The position numbers were made by a program, and so were the translations under genes. DNA of 64,000 nucleotides from Sphingobacterium sp. (lineage in GTDB: Bacteria; Bacteroidota; Bacteroidia; Sphingobacteriales; Sphingobacteriaceae): the NCBI GenBank assembly GCA_031286695.1, contig JAITTY010000006.1:186001-250000 (forward strand). The letters run 5' to 3'. The notes under the pieces were generated by a model, which was given only the letters and a program-made list of their open reading frames with translations, had not been told where the DNA came from and made no database searches. This document shows, in pieces, positions 33,237 to 41,373 of this stretch (positions are counted from its first letter, which is position 1; each line of letters begins with the position of its first letter).

Positions 33237-34766
33237 ATGATTCTAAGAGCTACAGTTTCTGCCTTTCTCGTTGCTGTCTTCAGCCTCGTTACAACCTTAC
33301 TCGTACATAATGCAGATTTAAATATGGTTTATGCTGCATTTTGCTGTTCCCCCTATTTTATTGTCATTACATTGGTTTATTTTCACTTTAATAAGTTACG
33401 CAAGAAATTTAATGTTTTAGAGGAACCAAAATTTGTTTTTGAACTTGGCTACGGTTTTCTTTTTTATTGCTTGTTTTCTTTATTGCTCCCCGTATTGCTT
33501 TTTTTATCTACGCTAGATGATGAATATGAACATCAACTTTATGCCGACCTTGGCGGTGTGATTAGAGAAATGTTTCCCCTGATTGTGACACTTAGTATTT
33601 TCCTGACATTCTTTAGCAGCGTGATTATAACCTGGGCGTTAAAATCCTGGAAATATCTGGTTCCTACATTGTTGGGATTTCTTGTTTTAATCCCTATTAT
33701 ATTTGCATTTTCAACCACGATACGTGAGATTAGTGACTTAAGGGAAGAACGTCTGACGCAAGCCGACAATGTAAAAGAAGGACGTTACAAGTGGTATTGC
33801 GCAATGAGCAATCCTTCAGCTTATCCCGTTCAGTTGTACAAAGGCCGTTTTGTCTTTCCAAAAGATAATGATTATGAGTTTACGTTCAGTGAGGGTAATC
33901 TAGTGAACTATAATGCGGTGTGGGGACAAGCCGGTGGTGGGTCTTATGAGCAGGTGATGTCTTTGCCTAAAGCATTGGATATTACTTGGTATTCATTTGT
34001 AGAAGACACTTTTTACCGCATGAACGGGCCGGTGGATTACAACAAACTTCGGGCATTATTCGGTGCATCATATGCCGAAAAAGGGGCGACTAACACTATT
34101 GATGAACATTATAATAAGATTATTTTGGGTTTTGCTCCCGGCGGTGTACTTGTTATATGGGCTGCGGGAACAGGACGTCGTCAAATCGAAATAGGTCGTT
34201 ATCAAGCGGAAAAAGTAACGATCAATGAGGGGGATCAATCTAAACCTCATGAAGAATACGGTAATATCTTTAACCAAGAATGGCGTGAACATGTACTGTC
34301 CGATACGTCGATTATTCCCTCGGATATTCGGCGAGCTATCGCAGATAAACCGATTCCATACGGTTATTGGGATAAATTACGGGTACGTTATCTTGTCCAG
34401 CCTAAGTTTGTATTGTCATCTGACATAAAAACATTCGATGCAGACTTCGAATTTTATAATGCTGAGCGTGTTGTTTTTGATGAAAGTCTTCGGTACATGG
34501 ATATGGAGTCTCGAGGGATTCCTAAAGATATTTATGTCAAATGGTATGATCAGCATAATAACCGATGTGCAGCCCGATTTATTTTTGGTGAAGATGAAAC
34601 TTTTCAAAACTTTGCCTCATTTTTTGGCGATAAAAAAGACTTGGGGGCTGAGTTAGAAATTAGTATTGATACAAAGACTAAAATAGCGAAAGCAACTTTA
34701 AAAAATGCCAGGGAGCACAAGATTCTTTTGGAGACTCAAGTGATTGCGTATGGCGAGCATTTCTAA
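33237..34766 (+). CDS. DUF2931 protein with N-terminal membrane domain
   Basis: The 509-aa protein has about four N-terminal membrane helices (residues about 5-165): VAVFSLVTTLLVHNAD; YFIVITLVYFHF; LFYCLFSLLLPVLLFLS; LIVTLSIFLTFFSSVIITWAL; and YLVPTLLGFLVLIPIIFAFS. A soluble region follows with LPKALDITWYSFVEDTFYRM and GFAPGGVLVIWAAGTGRRQIEIGRYQA, which I recognise as DUF2931 features. Most DUF2931 proteins are soluble lipoproteins or exported proteins and often lie next to T6SS or toxin genes; here the fusion to a membrane domain is unusual. Function unknown. No T6SS genes are in the window. Confidence 0.75.
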   Translation: MILRATVSAFLVAVFSLVTTLLVHNADLNMVYAAFCCSPYFIVITLVYFHFNKLRKKFNVLEEPKFVFELGYGFLFYCLFSLLLPVLLFLSTLDDEYEHQLYADLGGVIREMFPLIVTLSIFLTFFSSVIITWALKSWKYLVPTLLGFLVLIPIIFAFSTTIREISDLREERLTQADNVKEGRYKWYCAMSNPSAYPVQLYKGRFVFPKDNDYEFTFSEGNLVNYNAVWGQAGGGSYEQVMSLPKALDITWYSFVEDTFYRMNGPVDYNKLRALFGASYAEKGATNTIDEHYNKIILGFAPGGVLVIWAAGTGRRQIEIGRYQAEKVTINEGDQSKPHEEYGNIFNQEWREHVLSDTSIIPSDIRRAIADKPIPYGYWDKLRVRYLVQPKFVLSSDIKTFDADFEFYNAERVVFDESLRYMDMESRGIPKDIYVKWYDQHNNRCAARFIFGEDETFQNFASFFGDKKDLGAELEISIDTKTKIAKATLKNAREHKILLETQVIAYGEHF

Positions 34767-34780
34767 ACACGAAGGTGCAT

Positions 34781-35278
34781 TTACATTGATAGTTCCTTTT
34801 GCATGTTATAATTTGATATTTCGACTCCATTTCGTATTTGTATTTGCTCGGCGGTAACTTTAAATCCATTGGCCTCAAAAAATGGTTTCGCGGTTTTACT
34901 AACGTCGGCTGTTATAAAAGTACTTTTTTGTCTTTTTGCTTCATTTTCTAATGTGTTATAAAGCTTTTGTGCAATCCCTTGTCGTTGAAAATCGCGGTGG
35001 ACATACATGACATCAACATAGTTTCCATGATCAATTGAAGCAAAGCCTACAATTTTACCATTTAGTATAGCAATTATAAAATATTGGTTTTCGATTAACT
35101 GGTGCCAACGGTGCTGATCACCGGAAGACGATTTCCAGGCAGCAATTTGTTCGCTGTTATAATCATCGCTACAAATTGTTTCGATTGTTTCAGAAAATAA
35201 TATTGCAATTTCCTTATCCTCCTGCAAAATTCCTTTCCGGATGACTAATTCTGCTGGATCTACTTGTGTTTTATTCAT
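34781..35278 (-). CDS. GNAT family N-acetyltransferase
   Basis: The 165-aa protein shows the YafP-like GNAT pattern: LVIRKGILQEDKEIAILFSETI, then IIAILNGKIVGFASIDHGNYVDVMYVHRDFQRQGIAQKLYNTLENEA with acetyl-CoA loop QRQGIA, and VSKTAKPFFEANGFKVTAEQ. The length and order match typical acetyltransferases of about 155-170 aa. It is convergent with the DUF2931 gene, with 14 bases between stops. Substrate unknown. Confidence 0.9.
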   Translation of the reverse strand: MNKTQVDPAELVIRKGILQEDKEIAILFSETIETICSDDYNSEQIAAWKSSSGDQHRWHQLIENQYFIIAILNGKIVGFASIDHGNYVDVMYVHRDFQRQGIAQKLYNTLENEAKRQKSTFITADVSKTAKPFFEANGFKVTAEQIQIRNGVEISNYNMQKELSM

Positions 35279-35556
35279 ATTTTTTGAAAAGTATCAAATA
35301 GTTGAGTAATAAAAATGGATTTATAGATATGATCTACCAAGAAGAGTGTGAAATTTTAATAAAAACATATAATTATGTTAAAGGTATAAATATTATATTT
35401 ATAACCACAAGTTGAAGTGTCTATTTGCGATCAACTAGTCAGTATTAACCAGTTTAACGGAGGCGTTCGGTCATTTAGTTTCAATAAATAATGGAATTTA
35501 TGTGACAACAATTCAGATAGGTGCGTGAATTACTGAAATTGACCTTTTTTTTGAAT

Positions 35557-37287
35557 ATGAAAACCATTTTATTTTGCCTGCTTGTATTCATTACAATACT
35601 GTTGCACGGCAACAGCAGTCTCGCGTATGGACAATCTGTTGAAAAGATAACAGCTATTAAGAATCCAGTTGCCCAACTTGAAGCAGCTCTTCAGCTGCCA
35701 GTGAAATTTGAAGGAGATACCCTTAAATTGAAAAATGCATTGGCACCACTTTTAGAAATGGCAGACAAAAAAAGAAGTGTTGCGCTTAAGTGGGCTTATT
35801 ACATGCGTATGGCAGATGGTTTATCTGTAGCCTATGATCGCATAAACGCTGCATCTGAGCAATATTACCGATTGGCTGAACAGCTGCTTCGTGTACATCC
35901 AGACACTGAATTAGAAATGCTGGGCTGTGCGCGTGAAGGATATTATAATTTTATCTATAGACGGGTAAAAGAAGCGTTCCCATTCTTTCTACGGGCGAAT
36001 GATTTGAAATCTAAAGTTAATATTAAAAAAATTCCTTTGGTGGTAAAGCATTACCAATTTATGGCGAGCTTCTATAGTTATATAGGAGATCAGGCAAACG
36101 CTGTCGTCTATTTAGAAGAAGCTTTACCTTTTACAAAATCCGCTTCACGGGAACGTGTTGATCTGATCAATTCTATTGCTGTATATCTCGCAAAGGACTC
36201 GCTCAATCACCAAGCCTTTACCTATTTAAACCGAGCGATGATAGAGGCTGAATTAGCGAAGGATTCGGTTTGGATTGGTATTATTTCAGGTAATCTGGCG
36301 GATCATGCCTGGCGAAAAGGGGATCGTGAACACGCAATCGCTTTGGTGAAGAAAAATATCGACCTCTCGATGCGATATAACGAACGTAGAGATGCTATGC
36401 GTGCAAATCTCAATTTAGCAAATTGGTATATTGAGTTGAAAGAATGGGAATTGGCCGAGCGGTACATGCAAGCCTGTGAGAGTCTGATGGAAGACAAACC
36501 CTATTTTTTGAAATATAAAATGGAATTGGCAAAATCCAAGTCTGGAATCATGCGGGGATTAGGACGCAGTGGAGAGGAGTTAAAGCAATTACATTTGTAT
36601 CTGATGTTGAAAGATTCCTTGGAAAAGAGAATGAATGATAAAGAGATTCAGAAAATGCTTTGGCAACGGGAATCTGAAAAATACAATAGGACTATCCAAG
36701 CTACCGAGGAAAGACGCATTCGGACAAAACGGATGTATCAGTTCATAGGTATTGTTCTAATCTTGATTTTTGCTATAGTCGTATTATTAGTCAATAAATC
36801 AAAAATTAAAATCAAGATGCGCAATACCTTATTGGAGCGAGATCAACTTGCACTTGCTTACGAAAAACAATTGCTAGACCAGGAACTGCTGATGCTCAGA
36901 AATTCACTCAATGAATCTACTGATACGATCCGTCAGAACGACGTTACTATTCAGCAGCTCAGGGAAGAACTTGTAAAGATCTCCGAGTCTGACCCAGCAT
37001 ACCTGACGCAGGTTACAGATAATTTGAATGCGCTTTTGCAGTATCACATTATGACCGATGAGCGCTGGCAAAAGTTCAAACAGGTTTTTAACAAAGTTTA
37101 TCCAGCTTATCTGACACAAATGAGGCAAACTTACCCAAAAGTCACAGAAAACGACCTCAAGATATTGGCATTGCTTAAATTGGATCTAAGTAATGCCAGT
37201 ATGAGTGAGCTTCTTTGTGTATCGGTCGAAGCAGTTCGTAAAGCAAAACAGCGGTTGAAGAAAAAATTGGAGCAAACGCAAGAATAA
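35557..37287 (+). CDS. TPR protein with membrane helix and C-terminal HTH
   Basis: A 576-aa protein with a signal or anchor (FCLLVFITILLHGNSSLAYGQ) and a TPR-rich N-terminal half (YYRLAEQLLRVHP; AVVYLEEALPF; QAFTYLNRAMIEAEL; WELAERYMQACESLM). One membrane helix follows (FIGIVLILIFAIVVLLV), then a coiled coil, and a C-terminal HTH (ENDLKILALLKLDLSNASMSELLCVSVEAVRKAKQRLKKKL). This is a common Bacteroidota architecture of membrane-bound one-component regulators that resemble LuxR-type HTH. Ligand and targets are unknown. The ATG at 35557 is preferred to the GTG at 35521, as it gives a cleaner signal. Confidence 0.88.
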   Translation: MKTILFCLLVFITILLHGNSSLAYGQSVEKITAIKNPVAQLEAALQLPVKFEGDTLKLKNALAPLLEMADKKRSVALKWAYYMRMADGLSVAYDRINAASEQYYRLAEQLLRVHPDTELEMLGCAREGYYNFIYRRVKEAFPFFLRANDLKSKVNIKKIPLVVKHYQFMASFYSYIGDQANAVVYLEEALPFTKSASRERVDLINSIAVYLAKDSLNHQAFTYLNRAMIEAELAKDSVWIGIISGNLADHAWRKGDREHAIALVKKNIDLSMRYNERRDAMRANLNLANWYIELKEWELAERYMQACESLMEDKPYFLKYKMELAKSKSGIMRGLGRSGEELKQLHLYLMLKDSLEKRMNDKEIQKMLWQRESEKYNRTIQATEERRIRTKRMYQFIGIVLILIFAIVVLLVNKSKIKIKMRNTLLERDQLALAYEKQLLDQELLMLRNSLNESTDTIRQNDVTIQQLREELVKISESDPAYLTQVTDNLNALLQYHIMTDERWQKFKQVFNKVYPAYLTQMRQTYPKVTENDLKILALLKLDLSNASMSELLCVSVEAVRKAKQRLKKKLEQTQE

Positions 37288-37450
37288 AGATTTTGAGGCA
37301 TCATGTGCTACATCAGTTTGAGTTAAGGAATGTTAAAAATGTAGCAAGGTCATTTATTTAAGTTATTTTCAATTCAGCGTTTAAATCCTGTTTATAACGA
37401 TAACGCCAATTATAAGGTTTTTAATACATTTCTTATTGAAGCACATCAAG

Positions 37451-37780
37451 ATGATAGGACTGAGTTTCAAATTTTTTAGGTTCATTATCTTCTTTAATTT
37501 ATTTGTGACTGTCTGTATTCTTACACAGTCGACTCGTTTTATGTTGAACTCCACGAATATCGTGTCGTTTTATATGTTCATATTTTGGATTAAAGTCTTC
37601 GGTTCTGTTATTTCTGTGATTGCTGAATATGTATTTCATCTTCCTAAAAAAGTAGTTTTTCTGAAAAACTTACACACATCCCCGATTCGGATCGTCGTAT
37701 GGCTTGTTACAATTGATTTTTTGTTATTTATACTGTTATGCTTGATGCTGAAAATTTATTTGACAACACTTTGTATATAG
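37451..37780 (+). CDS. Small membrane protein overlapping ABC ATPase gene
   Basis: A 109-aa protein with three hydrophobic segments: FFRFIIFFNLFVTVCILTQ; IVSFYMFIFWIKVFGSVISVIAEYVF; and IRIVVWLVTIDFLLFILLCLMLKIYL. It ends 43 bp inside the downstream ABC ATPase gene in another frame, which suggests translational coupling. It could be a membrane partner for the ATPase, although it is far smaller than normal ABC permeases. I do not recognise the family. The ATG at 37451 is used; a TTG at 37436 is possible. Confidence 0.55.
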   Translation: MIGLSFKFFRFIIFFNLFVTVCILTQSTRFMLNSTNIVSFYMFIFWIKVFGSVISVIAEYVFHLPKKVVFLKNLHTSPIRIVVWLVTIDFLLFILLCLMLKIYLTTLCI

Positions 37781-38415
37781 ATAGTCTATCGTTTAGCCGT
37801 GGTGGAAAAAATATTATTACAAACCTTTATTTAACATGTGGTCCTAACGATGTTGTCGGAATTGTAGGAAGAAATGGAAGTGGGAAGTCTACATTAATGA
37901 ATATTATATTTGGACAGACCAAACCTGATTTTGCTTTTATGCGGTGCAACGGTGTGAAATTTGAAAAGGGGTACCAAACGAAGGAGATTGTATATCTACC
38001 GCAGGGAGGTTTTTTACCTAGAGAACTGCTGTTGTCAGAGGCACTTCGCTTTTTCGAAATAGATGACCCAGATTTATTGGAACTTCCATTTATTCAACAG
38101 AATTTCAAAAATCGTTTGAGTAGTCTGTCATTGGGAATGATTCGTTTTTTTGAAACGCTATTGATTTTGCATACCAAACATTCGTTTTCTTTGCTCGATG
38201 AACCCTTTATTGGTCTTAGTCCCATTTATATAGATTTGATAAAGGAGCATATTCAGTTGGTCAAACATCGAAAGGGGATATTGATATCAGATCATTATTT
38301 TAGACAGGTGATGGATATCAGTGATCGATTGTACCTCCTAAAAGATTCACGTTTGATTCAGGTTTTTAGTGAAGATGATCTGGTATTTGGTGGTTATTTA
38401 AATCATATAGATTAG
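37738..38415 (+). CDS. ABC transporter ATP-binding protein, single domain
   Basis: The 225-aa protein has Walker A GRNGSGKST (residues 44-52), a Q-loop region (YLPQGG), a signature region SLSLGM (about 129-134), which departs from LSGGQ, Walker B FSLLDEP (about 150-156) with catalytic Glu, and an H-loop His186 in ISDHYF. ATP binding and hydrolysis are likely. No normal-size permease is adjacent, only the overlapping small membrane protein. It may energise lantibiotic/peptide export or protection, or work with a permease elsewhere. Function is open. A terminator overlaps its stop codon. Confidence 0.88.
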   Translation: MLDAENLFDNTLYIDSLSFSRGGKNIITNLYLTCGPNDVVGIVGRNGSGKSTLMNIIFGQTKPDFAFMRCNGVKFEKGYQTKEIVYLPQGGFLPRELLLSEALRFFEIDDPDLLELPFIQQNFKNRLSSLSLGMIRFFETLLILHTKHSFSLLDEPFIGLSPIYIDLIKEHIQLVKHRKGILISDHYFRQVMDISDRLYLLKDSRLIQVFSEDDLVFGGYLNHID

Positions 38416-38450
38416 TCAAGTGGGTATAAGAACCCACTTGACTATAATTT
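38413..38450 (+). terminator. Terminator after ABC ATPase gene
   Basis: A 13-bp perfect stem TAGTCAAGTGGGT (38413-38425) and ACCCACTTGACTA (38432-38444) with a 6-base loop, then TAATTTTCG. It begins at the stop codon of the ABC gene and also fits the end of the convergent YceI gene at 38485. Confidence 0.85.
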
Positions 38451-38484
38451 TCGATTTTATAGCTGATAGAACGCTATTGAAAAT

Positions 38485-39168
38485 CTATTTTGCGTTTTTT
38501 GCTGTGACGTTAAGTTCAATGTCTACATTTTGTGCAATCATCCAGTCTTGAGGATTACCTTCTGTACCGTAAGTAAGACCCCAATCCTGTCTTTGGATCG
38601 TAAATTTAGAGTAGAATGTTACTTCGTCACCATTGAAAGTTATTTTTGCAGGGAACGTTACATTCACCGTTTTATCTTTGATTGTTAAGTTTCCACTAAC
38701 AGTATTTGTCGCGTCGGCAACAACACTTTTTCCTTGCGTTGCATCGAATGGTCCAACTTTGGTGATTTCAAATTTTGCAGTTGGGTATTTTGCAGTGTCA
38801 AAGAAATCAGCGCTTTTTAAATGTGCATCTAGGTCTGAAGATTTTTTGCCACCCGATGTTGTAGGGTCTACTGAGGCTGTATCTGTAAGAATGGAGTTGA
38901 CATCAATGGTAAAAGAACCACCAGTAACTGCGTTATTTTCAGCGGAAAGTGTACCTTCACTTTTCAAAACACCATATCTTGGGTTTAAACCACCTTTATG
39001 GTAACCAGTCCATTTTAATGAGCTTTTATCTGCTTCAACTGTGTAAGTCTGTCCTTTTTGTTCAGTGACTTCCTGTGCAGTTGTTGTTGTTGCTTTGTCG
39101 CCGTTTGTATTTTGACAAGAAGCCAATAACAGAATAAGGGCTAAACCCGAGATCAATTGCTTTTTCAT
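38485..39168 (-). CDS. YceI-family lipoprotein
   Basis: The 227-aa protein has a lipobox signal (LALILLLASCQN) and a Thr-rich linker. The YceI beta-barrel lipocalin-like domain (residues about 40-225) shows QTYTVEADKSSLKWTGYHKG, GSFTIDVNSILTDT, LKSADFFDTAKYPTAKFEITKV, VSGNLTIKDKTVNVTFPAKI and DWGLTYG. YceI proteins bind isoprenoid or amide lipids; here lipid-anchored in the periplasm or outer membrane. The gene is divergent from an HxlR regulator across 289 bp with a strong nested dyad, so redox or stress control is plausible but inferred. Confidence 0.94.
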   Translation of the reverse strand: MKKQLISGLALILLLASCQNTNGDKATTTTAQEVTEQKGQTYTVEADKSSLKWTGYHKGGLNPRYGVLKSEGTLSAENNAVTGGSFTIDVNSILTDTASVDPTTSGGKKSSDLDAHLKSADFFDTAKYPTAKFEITKVGPFDATQGKSVVADATNTVSGNLTIKDKTVNVTFPAKITFNGDEVTFYSKFTIQRQDWGLTYGTEGNPQDWMIAQNVDIELNVTAKNAK

Positions 39169-39281
39169 TTTTAATCGTTTTATTTTTATATGTTATTTAC
39201 ACCTTAAATTTTGACAGCATCAACTGTGCCAATTTGCACCTTCTTATGTTGCCGATACAAAGGTAGATGATAGATAGTTTA

Positions 39282-39322
39282 TTTTTGGTATTAGTTTCCT
39301 TAAAGAAACTACTTTCCAAAAA
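39282..39322. promoter_or_regulatory. Nested inverted repeat between yceI-like and HxlR genes
   Basis: Inner dyad TAGTTTC (39292-39298) / GAAACTA (39305-39311) with a 6-base spacer, inside an outer dyad TTTTTGG (39282-39288) / CCAAAAA (39316-39322). Both share nearly the same centre. It lies in the 289-bp divergent spacer and is a good operator candidate for the HxlR protein. Confidence 0.5.
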
Positions 39323-39457
39323 GATAGTGGGCCGTAACTTTATAAATCTGTATTTTTGTATGCATTAAAAAATCATCATCGTAAAATTGCATTTTTCGGT
39401 TTTACAGATAATAGGATAATCAATGAAGACGGTGCGAAACCGATAAAGAATAATAAC

Positions 39458-39841
39458 ATGAAAAAAGAAGCAACATTAACATCTTCGGGCGCCTGCAAAA
39501 CACGTATACTGGCTATTAACGATACCATGGAGATTTTGGCAGGAAAATGGAAATTTCATATTATTGGCACATTGATGCTTGTTGAAAAATTACGTTTCAT
39601 GGAACTTTTACGCGAAGTAGACGGTATCGGTGCAAAAATGCTGTCTAAAGAACTTCAGGATTTGGAAATGAATCAGTTGATCAAAAGGACAGTGTTGAAT
39701 ACTAAACCTTTGACGGTGGAATACGAACTGACAGCATGTGGCAAGACCCTAGGCCCTATCATCGATGAAATTGCCAAGTGGGGAATTACCTACAGAAGTA
39801 AACTCTATACCAAAAATGAGACTGAAGTCAGTATGAACTAG
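39458..39841 (+). CDS. HxlR-family transcriptional regulator
   Basis: The 127-aa protein has the HxlR signature EILAGKWKFHIIGTLML, a helix-turn-helix (LRFMELLREVDGIGAKMLSKELQDLEMNQLIKRT) and a wing (VEYELTACGKTLGPII). Cys13 (SGACKTR) lies at the position of redox-sensing Cys in DUF24/YodB-type members. The ATG at 39458 is preferred to an upstream frame extension. It is divergent from the YceI gene and likely controls it and itself. Target and inducer are inferred. Confidence 0.92.
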   Translation: MKKEATLTSSGACKTRILAINDTMEILAGKWKFHIIGTLMLVEKLRFMELLREVDGIGAKMLSKELQDLEMNQLIKRTVLNTKPLTVEYELTACGKTLGPIIDEIAKWGITYRSKLYTKNETEVSMN

Positions 39842-39928
39842 TGCTATAGGTGTCCTCTTCTTTGGACGATTTGTAAAATTGCCTGTAAAGAACCTGATAC
39901 GTTGGACGCAAATTCGGTGGATTATAGA

Positions 39929-39956
39929 TTGAAAAACTATAATAATTGTAAGTTTG
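39929..39956 (+). promoter_or_regulatory. Putative Bacteroidota sigma-A-type promoter
   Basis: TTG at 39929-39931 and TAAGTTTG (39949-39956, matching TAnnTTTG) are separated by 17 bases, close to the Bacteroidota -33/-7 consensus. The start site would fall near 39963, 34 bases before the phosphoesterase ATG. It would drive the phosphoesterase/cytochrome c peroxidase pair. Confidence 0.5.
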
Positions 39957-39996
39957 TTATAGAATTTACAGTCTAATCTACTAAAAAGAAGACAGG

Positions 39997-41343
39997 ATGC
40001 GGTTACAACGATTATTTTATTTATCTCTTGGAATTTTGAGTATAAGCAGCTGCGCAGTTACCAAAAAAGCCCAGCGCCAAGAGATTTCCTTTGATGAAGG
40101 TATCAAAAAGATTAACCATGTGGTTGTTATCTATATGGAAAATCATAGTTTTGATAATCTTTATGGTGAATTTAAGGGGGCTAATGGCATAGCGAATGTC
40201 AAAAAAGGTGATTTTTTGCAGGTGGATGAAAATGGGAAAGCTTATCAATATCTACCTGAAATTCCCCGCAATAACTCTTTTCCAACCAATCTCCCCAATC
40301 AGTTTTTTAATATAGATCAATATGTTCCTTCCGACAAGGCAACGCCGGATGTTACACACCGCTTCTATCATAACCAATTGCAGATCAACGGTGGGAAAAT
40401 GGACAAATTTGCACTATATAATGATTCCAAAGGATTGGCGATGGGATATTATAATACGGAGAAATTGCCACTCTATCCATTTGCCAAAGATTATACATTA
40501 TGTGATAATTTCTTTCAGAGCGCATTTGGCGGGTCCTATTTAAATCACATTTATATGATTTCAGCGGCGGTTCCGGTTTGGCCCAATGCGCCTAGTTCGA
40601 TGGTGGCTAAGCTCGATGCAAATGGTAAGATGATAAAAGATGGTGTCGTTACTCCTGATGGCTATGCCATCAATCATGTGCTTTCTCGAAATAAACCTTA
40701 CCCTGCGAAATCTGATACATCCAAATTATTGCCATCTCAGACGATGCCTACAATTGGTGATCGCCTGACTGAAAAGAATGTCAGCTGGGCTTGGTATTCA
40801 GAAGGCTGGGATGATGCTGTTGCCGAACGTAAAAATAACTTTGCCTATAATCATGAGCCTTTCTTATATTTTGCCAATTTTGAAGAAGGCAAAGAAGGCC
40901 GAAAGCATATGAAGGACCAAAATGATTTTATCAAGGATGCCAAGGAGGGAATGCTTCCTAGTGTATCTTTTGTTAAACCAGGTGGGGGCAATGATGAGCA
41001 TCCCGGAAGTTCGGCTGTTTATTCCTCGGAGCAGCTAGCTGTTAATCTGATCAATGCTGTGCTAGAAGGGCCTAATGCAAAAGATGCCTTGGTGATTTTA
41101 ACGTACGATGAATTTGGAGGCTTTTTTGATCATGTTAACCCGCCGATCATAGATCGCTGGGGACCTGGAAGCCGGATCCCGGCAATTGTTATTGGACCAT
41201 TTGCTAAGCGTGGCGTTGTCGACCATACACAGTATGAGACTGTTAGTATTCTTTCATTGATAGAGCAGCGTTGGGGAATAGAACCCCTTGCCGATAGAGA
41301 TAGAAAAGCAAATCCTTTCAGAAATGCGCTCGTTTTCAAGTAG
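39997..41343 (+). CDS. Phosphoesterase family (PF04185) lipoprotein
   Basis: A 448-aa protein with a lipobox-like start (LGILSISSCAVTK). The phosphoesterase core begins VVVIYMENHSFDNLYGEF, the family's active-site start with a metal-binding Glu-Asn. It continues with PTIGDRLTEKNVSWAWYSEGWD, NDEHPGSS and TYDEFGGFFDHVNPP with acidic metal ligands. Family members are non-specific phospholipases C or acid phosphatases and act outside the cytoplasm. It precedes the cytochrome c peroxidase gene by 30 bp, on the same strand. A role in phosphate release is likely; exact substrate open. Confidence 0.92.
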   Translation: MRLQRLFYLSLGILSISSCAVTKKAQRQEISFDEGIKKINHVVVIYMENHSFDNLYGEFKGANGIANVKKGDFLQVDENGKAYQYLPEIPRNNSFPTNLPNQFFNIDQYVPSDKATPDVTHRFYHNQLQINGGKMDKFALYNDSKGLAMGYYNTEKLPLYPFAKDYTLCDNFFQSAFGGSYLNHIYMISAAVPVWPNAPSSMVAKLDANGKMIKDGVVTPDGYAINHVLSRNKPYPAKSDTSKLLPSQTMPTIGDRLTEKNVSWAWYSEGWDDAVAERKNNFAYNHEPFLYFANFEEGKEGRKHMKDQNDFIKDAKEGMLPSVSFVKPGGGNDEHPGSSAVYSSEQLAVNLINAVLEGPNAKDALVILTYDEFGGFFDHVNPPIIDRWGPGSRIPAIVIGPFAKRGVVDHTQYETVSILSLIEQRWGIEPLADRDRKANPFRNALVFK

Positions 41344-41373
41344 GCTATCTTTCGATCGATAGGAAATTGAGAT

